Shown here: piece by piece, positions 51,601 through 59,996 of the stretch | How positions within the stretch are numbered: position 1 is the stretch's first letter | Layout: every line of letters begins with the position of its first letter | Source of the DNA: CAWAMR01 sp963783095 | GTDB lineage: Bacteria; Planctomycetota; Planctomycetia; Gemmatales; Gemmataceae | DNA: 64,000 nt | Direction of reading: 5' to 3' | Assembly (NCBI GenBank): GCA_963783095.1 | Contig: CAWAMR010000001.1 | Location: forward strand, 372,001 to 436,000 | Translations under genes and position numbers: made by a program | The notes under the pieces: model-generated | Seen by the model: the letters and a program-made list of their open reading frames with translations, nothing else | Told to the model about the DNA's origin: nothing | Databases searched by the model: none

Positions 51601-52932
51601 ATGCCGCAATCCGTTGAGTGTCCGCACTGCTCACGTATCCTGATGGTTCCGACCGTTTTACTCGGCAAAGAGGTTCGCTGCGCGAATTGCCAAAAAACCC
51701 TCATCGCGCGAGTCACTGAAACGGACCCGGCCCCGCTTTCCATTTCGACATGCCCGGTATGTAAAGCAAAGATTGACCCAGGGACAACGGCCTGTCCCGA
51801 CTGCGGTTATCTTCTGAACACACCCGAACCGCAGTTGGAAGCCGATACGCCGACGAACCTGTGTCCGAATCCCTCGTGCGGCGTGGCCAACCCGCCCGGT
51901 GAACGGCTCTGTTGTCGCTGCAACACTCCGCTCCCGACCGGAATCGGCCAGACGATCGCCGGGCGCTATCGGATCGATCGCCAGCTCGCGACCGGCGGAT
52001 TCGGGATCGTGTATCTCGGTACCGTCCTTTCTTCCAAACAGCGAATTGCAGTCAAAGAAATGATCGAAGCCGACGAGAAGGAGGCGGCGATCCGCCGGAC
52101 CTTCTTCCGGCGCGAGGCCGAGATCTTGCGATTTCTCCAATCTTCACCGATCGTTCCAAGGCTATACGAACTCATCGAGGCCGACAAAAGCGCCTATCTC
52201 GTGATGGAGTTCATTCCCGGTCAGAACCTGTTGGAAATTCTGGAGAAACCCGGTGGCCGGCCTTTCGCGGTGGCGCAAGTGGCGCGTTGGGGCGCGAAAA
52301 TCTGTGAAGTGTTGGCTCACATGCACCGCCAAAACCCGCCGGTCGTCCATCGCGACCTGAAACCGGACAATATCATGCTGTCTCCGGATGGGATCACGAT
52401 TCGCCTCATCGATTTCGGCACGGCCCGCGCTCTGGGAAAGACCAGCAAGGAACGCAGCGTGCCCAAGACCAAAGTTTTCACGGAGGGCTATGCCCCGCCC
52501 GAACAGGTGATCGGCAAACCGGAGCCTCGCAGCGACTTGTTTGCCCTGGCGGGCACGCTCTATCACCTGGCAACGGGAAAAGCGCCGGAAGGCTTTTTCA
52601 CAGCCCGCGAGATCAGCGCCAAGCTCCGCGATTCATCCTCCGGTTTCGCTGCGGAGGAACAGTGGTTCTTCGAGATTCTGGCCACCAATCTGGCAGAAGA
52701 TCCCACCGATCGCTACATGTCTGCCGACGATTTCCGGCGCGATCTCGAACAGCAGCGGATCACGCGCGAGCGCGATTGCCCCAAATGTCGAACGCGGAAT
52801 GAAGCCAGGGAACCTTTCTGTAAGCAATGTGCGGAGCCTTTAACACCCGAGGGGGCGGTGTGCAAGAAATGCCAGCACATGAATCGGCTGGGATGCCGGT
52901 TCTGCGTGCAATGCGGAGCGCGGGTGGGGTGA
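51601..52932 (+). CDS. Serine/threonine protein kinase with flanking zinc ribbons
   Basis: 443 residues. N-terminal CxxC pairs (ECPHCSRIL, VRCANCQK, CPVCKAKIDPGTTACPDCGY, CPNPSCG, CCRCN; residues 7-108) form two or three zinc ribbons. The Hanks-type kinase domain spans about 123-385: ATGGFGIVYLG loop, Lys152 in IAVKEM, HRDLKPDNIML with Asp252, DFGTARALG (271-273), EGYAPPEQVIGKPEPRSDLF. The C-terminus has another double zinc ribbon (CPKCRTRNEAREPFCKQC, CKKCQHMNRLGCRFCVQC). No transmembrane helix, so cytoplasmic. All catalytic residues are present. Ribbons probably bind protein or nucleic acid partners. Confidence 0.9.
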   Translation: MPQSVECPHCSRILMVPTVLLGKEVRCANCQKTLIARVTETDPAPLSISTCPVCKAKIDPGTTACPDCGYLLNTPEPQLEADTPTNLCPNPSCGVANPPGERLCCRCNTPLPTGIGQTIAGRYRIDRQLATGGFGIVYLGTVLSSKQRIAVKEMIEADEKEAAIRRTFFRREAEILRFLQSSPIVPRLYELIEADKSAYLVMEFIPGQNLLEILEKPGGRPFAVAQVARWGAKICEVLAHMHRQNPPVVHRDLKPDNIMLSPDGITIRLIDFGTARALGKTSKERSVPKTKVFTEGYAPPEQVIGKPEPRSDLFALAGTLYHLATGKAPEGFFTAREISAKLRDSSSGFAAEEQWFFEILATNLAEDPTDRYMSADDFRRDLEQQRITRERDCPKCRTRNEAREPFCKQCAEPLTPEGAVCKKCQHMNRLGCRFCVQCGARVG

Positions 52933-53000
52933 CCGGGTGACCGGATGGCAAGGTGACAAGGTGACACCCGGTCACCTTGTCACCCGGTCACCTTGTCACC
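52929..53000. repeat. GGTGAC repeat array
   Basis: GGTGACCGGGTGACCGG, GGTGACAAGGTGAC and the complements GGTCACCTTGTCACC twice in a row, able to fold in several ways. It overlaps the last codons (KVTR, stop) of the minus-strand FGE-sialidase gene and directly follows the kinase stop. Related to 23972-24043. Confidence 0.75.
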
Positions 53001-54871
53001 TTCTCAGTGAGCCACGCCTCGTTGAATGCAACAGCTCCCAGTCGGCTCCCGACCAGATAGATCACTGAATTCGGCGATTGGGCGACGGACATATATCCTC
53101 CGACGTTTGCGATTTCGCGCACGTGAGACCACGTTGACCCATCATCGAACGAGAGCGCCGCAAATGTTACGCCCGTGCCGAATCGTTTTTTGGTATCGAT
53201 GCTGATCAACAATAATGCTCCGCTCTTCAACTTCAGTGCTGCTGCCTTCATTCCGCTAGAGATCCCCGAAAATGGGGTTGAGATTGTTTCCCACGAATCT
53301 CCCATGTCTTTGGATACCAGTCCCGGCATCGGATTGGGACCGCGCAGGTATGAGACCAACGCACCATCCTTCCTCTGGCTCAGCGTCGGGTGAATGACAT
53401 ATTTCCCGCCCATCGCTTTGCGCATATCGCCTTTTGCGACGGTCCACGTCTTCCCGCCATCTTTGCTCCGGATGAGACGTTCATCTTTGTGGTTGTCGCC
53501 GTCGCAGGCAACGACGATCGTGCCATCCTGGGCAACGATCGCACTGCAAGGCTGACTGAGCGCATCCGGATCATCCCGGTCAAGCATGATGGTTGGCTTC
53601 GACCAGGTGACCCCGTTATCGTCGGAATAGCGGATGATGTTCGAGGCGTAATCCCAGCCTTTGAGCGATTGGGTGCAGAAATGCAGGATTCGCTTCCCAT
53701 AGGTCAAGAGGACTGGAGCATGATCGTTGACATCCGGCACATCGAAGAAAAGCGAGGCAGGTTCCCATTGCTCGGAGCCATTGCGAAGCCGGGTAGCTGC
53801 CTGGGCAACTTCCCGGCCATCTTCCGTGACGGTTGAGTACCATACCGCAAGAACGTCGCCGTTGGGACAAACGCAACATGCCGTGAAGTGATTGTGATTG
53901 CTGAAGATTGGACCGAAGGTGTCCTTGGGAATTGTCGCGTTTTTCTTCTGGGCGACATAGTCCATGAAGTAAGGCTTTTTCGGGTCCGGGCCTTCCTTGG
54001 GTGTCGTGTCTTGTTTGACATCTTTTTGGTAAGTGCTGAGCACGAGCGGCAACGGTTTCGTTGTGGGCATGTCGCCGAGAACAACTCGGAAGCCGGTGAA
54101 TCGGTTGGCATCTTCCGGTAAATGTCCCGAACGGTTCGACGATCGACAATACCTCGAGTTTTCCCAGGGTCGCCTGCTGGTGGGGGCAAAGCTCCAGCCT
54201 CGACAGATGCGAGCATATCCATCAACTCTACCGATGGGATCGGTTTGTTCAGTTCCTTCATAAGGACCATACCAGTCGAGACACCATTCCGCGACGTTGC
54301 CATGCATGTCGAATAAGCCCCAAGGGTTGGCTTTGTAAGATCCGACACTCTTCGTTGATGTCGATCCGACATTGGCATCTTCAAGGGTCAACTTATCTCC
54401 GGTCGAATAGGTCGTGGTCGTCCCGGCTCGACAGCAATATTCCCATTCTGCTTCGGTGGGAAGGCGATAGGGTTTATTCTCTTTCTTCGAGAGCCACTTG
54501 CAAAAGTCGCTCGCTTGTTGCCATGTGACGTAAGTGACAGGTTCATCGTCGCCGTTACTAACACCCTGTTTCCCACGGAAACGCTTGTGAGCTGAATCAA
54601 ACTGCTCGAACTGTTGGTTGGTGACCTCGTGGATACCGAGGTAAAACGGCTTGGAGATCTTCACGCGATGGGCAGGGGATTCATCCCAATCGCGAGTTTG
54701 CCATTCCGCACGGGATTTGGGTGGGGCGCTGCCGTTACCCATCGTGAATTGCCCTGTTTCGATGCGAACGAATTTCATGCCGATGGAGTTGGTGAATTCC
54801 TTTTCCTTCGGAAGCTCGGCGGCATTTGCAGAAGAGGCAAGCAACACGAAAATGAGAGAGAGAAATGGCAT
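52988..54871 (-). CDS. Exported FGE-domain/sialidase-domain fusion
   Basis: 627 residues from ATG 54871 (signal peptide MPFLSLIFVLLASSANAAEL); the longer open frame to 55180 reads palindromic intergenic DNA. FGE-sulfatase domain (about 25-265): NSIGMKFVRIETGQFTMGNG, HEVTNQQFEQF, EPVTYVTWQQASDFCKWLS, YRLPTEAEWEYCCRAGTTTT, GLFDMHGNVAEWCLDWYG, SRYCRSSNRSGHLPED. Then a BNR/sialidase-like propeller (about 300-620): SDDNGVTWSKPTIML, SKDGGKTWTVAKGD, LSFDDGSTWSHV (Asp-box motifs). Lacks the active-site cysteine pair of true FGE as far as can be seen. Possibly a periplasmic glycan-binding or hydrolytic protein. Confidence 0.82.
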   Translation of the reverse strand: MPFLSLIFVLLASSANAAELPKEKEFTNSIGMKFVRIETGQFTMGNGSAPPKSRAEWQTRDWDESPAHRVKISKPFYLGIHEVTNQQFEQFDSAHKRFRGKQGVSNGDDEPVTYVTWQQASDFCKWLSKKENKPYRLPTEAEWEYCCRAGTTTTYSTGDKLTLEDANVGSTSTKSVGSYKANPWGLFDMHGNVAEWCLDWYGPYEGTEQTDPIGRVDGYARICRGWSFAPTSRRPWENSRYCRSSNRSGHLPEDANRFTGFRVVLGDMPTTKPLPLVLSTYQKDVKQDTTPKEGPDPKKPYFMDYVAQKKNATIPKDTFGPIFSNHNHFTACCVCPNGDVLAVWYSTVTEDGREVAQAATRLRNGSEQWEPASLFFDVPDVNDHAPVLLTYGKRILHFCTQSLKGWDYASNIIRYSDDNGVTWSKPTIMLDRDDPDALSQPCSAIVAQDGTIVVACDGDNHKDERLIRSKDGGKTWTVAKGDMRKAMGGKYVIHPTLSQRKDGALVSYLRGPNPMPGLVSKDMGDSWETISTPFSGISSGMKAAALKLKSGALLLISIDTKKRFGTGVTFAALSFDDGSTWSHVREIANVGGYMSVAQSPNSVIYLVGSRLGAVAFNEAWLTEKVTR

Positions 54872-54939
54872 ATTGGAGAATCCCGAGACCGAGCAAAACC
54901 GCAGCTGAAACGCGATGCGGCACCAAGGCTCATGGCCAA

Positions 54940-55063
54940 CGTAGGGTAAGCTTCCCGCTTGCTTTAAACCCTCAGCCAACGTAGGGCAAGCGTCTCGCTT
55001 GCCTTGAAACCGTCCGCCTCGCCATCGGCATCGGCGGCGGGCAAGCGAGACGCTTACCCCACG
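54940..55063. repeat. GTAGGGCAAGCG intergenic repeats, direct and inverted
   Basis: Two direct copies starting CCAACGTAGGG (54936 and 54976) and an inverted partner GGCAAGCGAGACGCTTACCC (about 55040-55059) that pairs with GGGCAAGCGTCTCGCTTGCC (54984-55003). Lies just upstream of the FGE-sialidase start. From 54872 to 55236 nothing else is recognised. Confidence 0.7.
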
Positions 55064-55236
55064 CCGCACGATGGGCAAGCGAGCGGTTTCATGATTCGGT
55101 AAGGAAGCGTCTTTCCCGTGGCATCCTGAAGGTTTCTTTTTCGAGCGGCAGCGGGTCTTTCGACATACCATAACCAGCAAAAAGGAGCCAGACAGCGTTG
55201 CACAACATCGGCCGATTCATGGGAAGCTACTCAATC

Positions 55237-55350
55237 TCAAAAGAGTTTGAATCCGAGATAACCAAAGATCCAGAAGCAGGTGATGATAAGCGCAGGGATG
55301 CCGAAGATGGTGAAGACCCACATACACAGGTCGTTGGTCGATTGCTTCAT
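55237..55350 (-). CDS. Possible 37-residue membrane peptide
   Basis: From ATG 55350: MKQSTNDLCMWVFTIFGIPA then LIITCFWIFGYLGFKLF and TGA at 55237. One hydrophobic helix with charged N-terminal lead. No good ribosome site is seen, and a stop lies a few codons upstream, so the start is fixed if real. Unlike the overlapping plus-strand frame, this reads as a plausible single-pass membrane peptide. Unproven. Confidence 0.3.
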   Translation of the reverse strand: MKQSTNDLCMWVFTIFGIPALIITCFWIFGYLGFKLF

Positions 55351-55493
55351 GGATTGAAATTCATCGGGATCGACAGGAAAGTTAAGAGTTGTCTATCGCT
55401 ACCCAAACGCCACGGCAAGCGACGATCGGGAATTCGCCGGTCTACAACTGCGCAATCGTGTGATGGATTGCGCGGCAAACGAGCAGCCAAAGC

Positions 55494-55697
55494 TCAATTC
55501 CCGCTCGGAGCCGACGTCGGGCGATCCGTGATCGGCCTGGGGTCCGTCGAAGTCGAACCGCCGCCGGTTTTCATTTGCATGTTATCGCCCATCCAGTCGT
55601 GCAAAGCGGCATGTTGCCAGGTGCCTGGCGGCGAATTGCAGCCGAGAATCAGATAACCGGCAATAAGGCCACAGCACACCGCGCAGAGACGTTTCAT
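55494..55697 (-). CDS. Small lipoprotein
   Basis: 67 residues from ATG 55697. Lipoprotein signal MKRLCAVCCGLIAGYLILGC with lipobox LILGC (Cys20), then NSPPGTWQHAALHDWMGDN and a Ser/Thr/Pro-rich polar tail. Predicted to be lipid-anchored on the outer or inner membrane. No domain recognised. An ATG seven codons upstream is in frame but would spoil the signal. Confidence 0.6.
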   Translation of the reverse strand: MKRLCAVCCGLIAGYLILGCNSPPGTWQHAALHDWMGDNMQMKTGGGSTSTDPRPITDRPTSAPSGN

Positions 55698-55823
55698 GGT
55701 TTTCCCCCTGAGGACCATGTGGACGAATCGGTCTTATCCCCAGAGGGCATATACCATCGATTGAGATTCTCGCCAAGAGAAATCCGCAGTTTTTCAGGAT
55801 CGGAAAGGAAAGTTGGGGAGGGG

Positions 55824-56045
55824 TCACGTCGAAGGCCCCTTGCTACTCTCTACTTTCTCTTTTTCCAACCGTTTCTCCAGCCGAATCGGAGATGCTCCGG
55901 TCAGTTTTTCCACAGCGGTTGCGAGCTTTTCCGAATGCGTGGTAATCCACAGTTGAGTCTCTTTGGCTGCAAGAGCATTCAATCGGGCCAGCGGCTCCAT
56001 CAAGTCGGGATGCAGGCTCGCTTCCGGCTCAGTCAACGCTGATTT
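55824..56045 (-). pseudogene. AAA/ABC-type ATPase, C-terminal remnant
   Basis: The frame reads KSALTEPEASLHPDLMEPLA, then QLWITTHSEKLATAVEKL and a basic/acidic tail ending at 55824. EPEASLHP is the Walker B/D-loop and TTHS the H-loop of AAA_21/RecF-SMC-like ATPases of the OLD/defence type. All upstream parts (Walker A, signature) are missing; the frame opens only a few codons before the Walker B. A truncated remnant. Confidence 0.6.
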
Positions 56046-56067
56046 CTTCTATCGGCATTCGATGCCC

Positions 56068-56633
56068 CTACACATCTGTCGGGAACAATTGCTTCAAGGG
56101 CAACTGGAAACCGGGAAGGGCAACTCCGCCGTCAAGTGAATCGTTCCGGGTCAAAACCTGAATTTGCGTGGTCGATTCATAGACATAGATAAGCCGCTGC
56201 TTGGGATGCACAACCCACACCAACTGAATTCCCGACTGAAAATACTCCTCGATTTTTTCGAACACCTCTTCGAATCGATCAGAGGGGCTGATGACTTCGG
56301 CAACGATGTCGGGCAAGACATCCCAGGCATCCGATGAGGGCGCTCGTTTGTTTTGCGGCCAACGACTAAAGGAACCAGAGCCACCCTGGGTCGTCGGTTG
56401 CGATCCATTGGCAGCGGCAGTCGGAACAACGCATTCACGATTACTTCGCCGATATCGTTTGGGATCGCGAAGTTCGAGACATGAAAAGCCAACTGGGAAG
56501 CGACAACCGCTGCCTCAACATTCATGGGCCGAATCTGTACCCGGACCCCATCAACGATCTCAAAACACTTGCGGTCTTGTAAATCAGTCGAAGTCGAGGT
56601 TGGCGATTGAAGTATCGTTGCAGTGGCGTTCAT
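56068..56633 (-). CDS. Uma2-family (DUF820) PD-(D/E)XK protein, frameshifted
   Basis: ATG 56633 (MNATATILQSPTSTSTDLQD), FEIVDGVRVQIRPMNVEAAV, GEVIVNALFRLPLPMDRNRR, RPRVALVPL. A frame change near 56345 leads to WDVLPDIVAEVISPSDRFEE, KIEEYFQSGIQLVWVVHPKQ, RLIYVYES and the stop at 56068. The PDIVAEVISPSD and VWVVHP segments are typical of Uma2 nucleases, abundant in planctomycetes and cyanobacteria. One of several small defence-like genes here. Confidence 0.8.
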
Positions 56634-56667
56634 CTTTCTCCACTTTTCAGCCATTTATTCTACAGCG

Positions 56668-56919
56668 TCATGCAGCGACTGCTTCGAGCATCTTCAGGAA
56701 ATCATCTCGGGCGATCACCCCTTGATATTCGAGTTCTACTCGAGCGCCGAACAGCACGTAGCTTGGGACGAGATCACTCGGTTTATGAAGCCGGGCCAGT
56801 AGAAATACACCGGTCTCGGGATGATCATAGTTTACGTGCGAACCGCGAATGACGGTTTTCTTGAAACCCAACTGATCGAGAACAGCATCGAATTGGGCAA
56901 AGGTAACTCGATTACTCAC
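56668..56919 (-). CDS. HicA-like toxin (type II toxin-antitoxin family)
   Basis: 83 residues from GTG 56919, whose first bases overlap the stop of the upstream DUF4365 gene (taa at 56912-56914). FAQFDAVLDQLGFKKTVIRG, then GSHVNYDHPETGVFLLARLH: the GSH motif holds the HicA catalytic His of the double-stranded RNA-binding-like mRNA interferase fold. No HicB antitoxin is found next to it; an additional C-terminal extension (VIARDDFLKMLEAVAA) is present. Function as a toxin is inferred. Confidence 0.65.
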   Translation of the reverse strand: MSNRVTFAQFDAVLDQLGFKKTVIRGSHVNYDHPETGVFLLARLHKPSDLVPSYVLFGARVELEYQGVIARDDFLKMLEAVAA

Positions 56920-57436
56920 GATGAACAACCCCCTCTCGTTGCTCCAAAATGTCATCGCGAAATCCACGAATTCGCCGAACCGCCTCCGGATCGAGAATTT
57001 GCGTTGATGGAACTCGGATGGTCAATCGTTTCGAACCCCGCGCTACCCGAAATCGTCGGGCACCTGTGAAGGCGGCCTGCACATAAAACCAATAGGCTCG
57101 ATCGCTGGAAACATCGTAAACAATTAAAATCACCGGAAATAGTTCGCCAAGCCAGTATCGTAAGTGCGCTCGTTCGATACGGAACGAGATGAATCGTCTA
57201 TCGCGGGATAGTTTCAGGTGATCCGTAGCTTTTACCTGGAAGTATACCTCACCATGCTCAACTTGGCCCTCGGGTGTAAAAGTAAATAATACCAGATCCA
57301 GCCCGTAATCGTGAAGCCATCGTTCTACAACGTGTCCGGCCAATAATACCTGTCGCTCGACATGATTGATGCTCAGGTCGGCGATGACATGCTCCCTGGT
57401 GCGCTGCTTCCGCGGCGGGAATGGACGATGAGCCAT
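56912..57436 (-). CDS. DUF4365-domain protein
   Basis: 174 residues from ATG 57436 (MAHRPFPPRKQRTREHVIAD). QVLLAGHVVERWLHDYGLDL, GEVYFQVKATDHLKLSRDRR, FISFRIERAHLRYWLGELFP, VILIVYDVSSDRAYWFYVQA. The D … (F)QVK pattern resembles a PD-(D/E)XK nuclease core. Family role is unknown, often found in defence-like neighbourhoods. Overlaps the HicA-like gene, implying co-translation. Confidence 0.75.
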   Translation of the reverse strand: MAHRPFPPRKQRTREHVIADLSINHVERQVLLAGHVVERWLHDYGLDLVLFTFTPEGQVEHGEVYFQVKATDHLKLSRDRRFISFRIERAHLRYWLGELFPVILIVYDVSSDRAYWFYVQAAFTGARRFRVARGSKRLTIRVPSTQILDPEAVRRIRGFRDDILEQREGVVHRE

Positions 57437-57437
57437 C

Positions 57438-57839
57438 TCATTGTTCCTGATGGGAGAAAAACCGTTCAAAGCGTTGGAGTAGGATCATGATTGACGATAA
57501 TGAACGAATACAGTAATGCAAGTCCAAGCGGAGACACACACGGACGCCGCAGCCGTAGAGGCCGCGGATATCCGGCGCGTCTCTGTTACGGAAGGCCGAG
57601 CGACAGTCCCCGGCAAAGCTGAGCCACGAACCACCGCGAAGCACACGATGCTCATCTAAATGTCTGATCGTTTGCGTCGAGTATTTTAGGCTTTTCATAG
57701 CAGTGTATTTGCCAAAATAATCCTCACACCATTCATAGACATTCCCGTGCATATCGTATAAGGCAAAGACTTCTAAATTGTTCATTGATGAGAATGTGAG
57801 TATATCCAGCACAAAGTCAGCCGACAGGTGACGGCTCAA
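57438..57839 (-). pseudogene. Truncated FGE-fold protein with DGR-like variable region
   Basis: The frame gives LYDMHGNVYEWCEDYFGKYT, HRVLRGGSWLSFAGDCRSAF, RNRDAPDIRGLYGCGVRVCL. Only the C-terminal third of the FGE/C-type-lectin fold is present; the N-terminal part is missing, since htpG starts 97 bp upstream on the other strand. Within 57543-57623 (minus strand) the expected Asn positions are CTC, AGC, TTT, GAC, TTC, AAC, GAC, ATC, GGC, CTC, TAC, GGC and TGC, all NNY, while the surrounding codons are invariant in type. This is the DGR variable-region signature. The tail after VCLRLD runs on 27 codons to 57438. Confidence 0.6.
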
Positions 57840-57936
57840 TACGGAATCGTTTCAACTCGACAAGCCTGACGGGTGGGTTGCACCTACAATACTGAAGGGA
57901 AATTCATTTGACTTATCTGAGATGCGAGAAGCCCTT

Positions 57937-59872
57937 ATGACGACAGCTGCGACTCCGCGCGAAACTCTGGAATTCAAAACCGAACTGAAGCAACTTGCTT
58001 CATCTCATCACGCATTCGCTGTATTCCCACAAGGAAATCTTCCTGCGCGAATTGATCAGCAACGCCAGCGATGCGATCAACAAGATCAAGTTCGATTCGC
58101 TGGCCAACGAGGAAAAACTCGAAGGCAACAAGGACTGGAAAATCAAGATCGCCGCTGACAAGGCCAACGGGACGCTGACCATCTCCGACAACGGCATCGG
58201 CATGTCGCGCGAAGCGATCGTCGAGAACCTGGGCACCATCGCCAAATCGGGCACACGCGCCTTTCTCGAGAGCCTGCAAACAGCAAGAGATGCAAGACCG
58301 GCCCGAATTGATCGGCCAGTTCGGCGTCGGCTTCTACTCGGCCTTCATGGTCGCCGACAAGGTGACGGTGATTTCGCGTCAAGCAGGCATCGGCGAGCGA
58401 TGGGCGTGCGCTGGGAGTCCGACGGCCAGGGCGAGTTCACCGTCGAACCCTGCGAGAAGCCGACGCGCGGCACCGACGTCATTCTGCACCTCAAGGAGGA
58501 CGGCAAGGAGTTTCTCGACGAATGGCAACTGCGATCGCTGGTCAAGAAGTTCTCCGACTTCATCGAACATCCCGTCGTGATGGATGTGGAGCGGAAAGAG
58601 GGCGAAGAAACCAAGATCGTCGAGGAAACGCTCAACTCGCGCAAGGCGATCTGGCTGCGGCACGAAGCGGAAGTGACCCCGGAAGAGTACAACGCGTTTT
58701 ACAAGCAGATCAGCAACGACACCGAGCCGCCGGCCCGCGTCATCCACTACACCGCCGAAGGCCGAACTCGAATTCCGCGTGCTTGTTGTTCATTCCGGCG
58801 CACAAGCCGTTGTCATTCCAGTGGGAGGAGCCCAAAGGGGCTAAAGCTCTACATTCAGCGTGTTCAGATCATGGATTCCTGCGAGGGGCTGCTGCCGCCT
58901 TACCTGCGTTTCGTGCGCGGCGTCGTCGATTCAGCCGATCTGCCGTTGAACATCTCGCGCGAGCTGCTCCAGCAGAACGCCGATCCTCGACAAAATCCAG
59001 AAGAACCTCGTCAACAATATCCTGGAGACGCTGGAAGGGATGAAGATCGACCGAGAACGACAAAGTATGTCAAATTCTTCCTGGAACTCGGCGTGATGAT
59101 CAAGGAGGGCGTCGGTCGCGACTGGTCGAATCGCGAACGTCTTGCCGATCTGATTCTCTTCGAGTCGATGAAAACTGAGAACGGGAAGTTCATCACGCTC
59201 GCTGAATATGTCGAGAAAATGCCTGCCGAGCAGAAAGACCTCTACTATCTCATCGGCGAGACGCGGGAACTGATCGAGCATTCCCCTCTCCTGGAATCGT
59301 TCCGTGCCAAAGGTTGGGATGTCCTCTTGTTGAGCGAGACGATCGATGAATTCATGCTGCCGTCGTTGATGCAGTACAAGGGCAAATCGCTCAAGGCGGT
59401 CGATCGGGGCGACATCGATGCCGACTCCGACAAGCCGGTCGAGGGCAGCGAACAATATCAGGAGTTGTTCAAGTTTTTGAAGACTCGAATCCCGGAAGTC
59501 AGCGACATTCGTCTCTCTCGCCGGCTCAAGGAAAGTGCATCCTGTCTCGTCGCGGATGGAGCCGCGATGGGTGCGAATTACGAGCGGATTTTACAGAAGA
59601 TGGGCCGGCTCGATGAGAATCACGAATCGAAACGGGTTCTGGAGTTGAACGGCGAACATCCGACCGTAATCGCCATCCGCGAGTTATACGGGAAGAACGC
59701 CGACGATCCGCGCATCGAGAACTATGGGCGACTTCTATACGAAGAAGCAGTGATCGCCGAAGGGTCGAAACTGAAAGATCCGACCGCATTTGCCCGGCGA
59801 ATCAACGAGTTGATTGCGTTGACTTTGGGCAATACCTCAAAGAGCGGGGTTAAGGGGAAGGCGGAAGCGTAG
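57937..59872 (+). CDS. htpG: Chaperone HtpG (Hsp90), multiply frameshifted
   Basis: ATP-driven cytoplasmic Hsp90 chaperone. ATG 57937 (MTTAATPRETLEFKTELKQL). All family elements are present but in changing frames: LRELISNASDAINKIKFDSL, TISDNGIGMS, ENLGTIAKSGT, then IGQFGVGFYSAFMVADKVTV (frame 3), MGVRWESDGQGEFTVEPCEK, RGTDVILHLKEDGKEFLDEW, IPAHKPLSFQWEEPKGAK, LYIQRVQIMDSCEGLLPPYL, LPLNISRELLQQNA, ILDKIQKNLVNNILETLEGM, KYVKFFLELGVMIKEG. From about 59060 to the stop it is intact. Frame changes near 57993, 58283, 58398, 58765, 58840, 58985 and 59060. About 640 residues if repaired. Confidence 0.88.
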
Positions 59873-59996
59873 CTGAATTGCTCGTGGCCTTTGTACCGCC
59901 TTTTAGGACCGAAGACACCTGGAACTACAGATCGCCATTGTTCCACCCGGCATGCCCGTTTGAGATATCGGCCTGTTGTCACCCGGAATCCCGGTC

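Noticed and set aside
52988..54871. The FGE-sialidase protein as a third DGR target
   Set aside because: Its FGE part is internal, and the positions equivalent to the variable sites include GAA, CCC and TGG-type codons not restricted to NNY.
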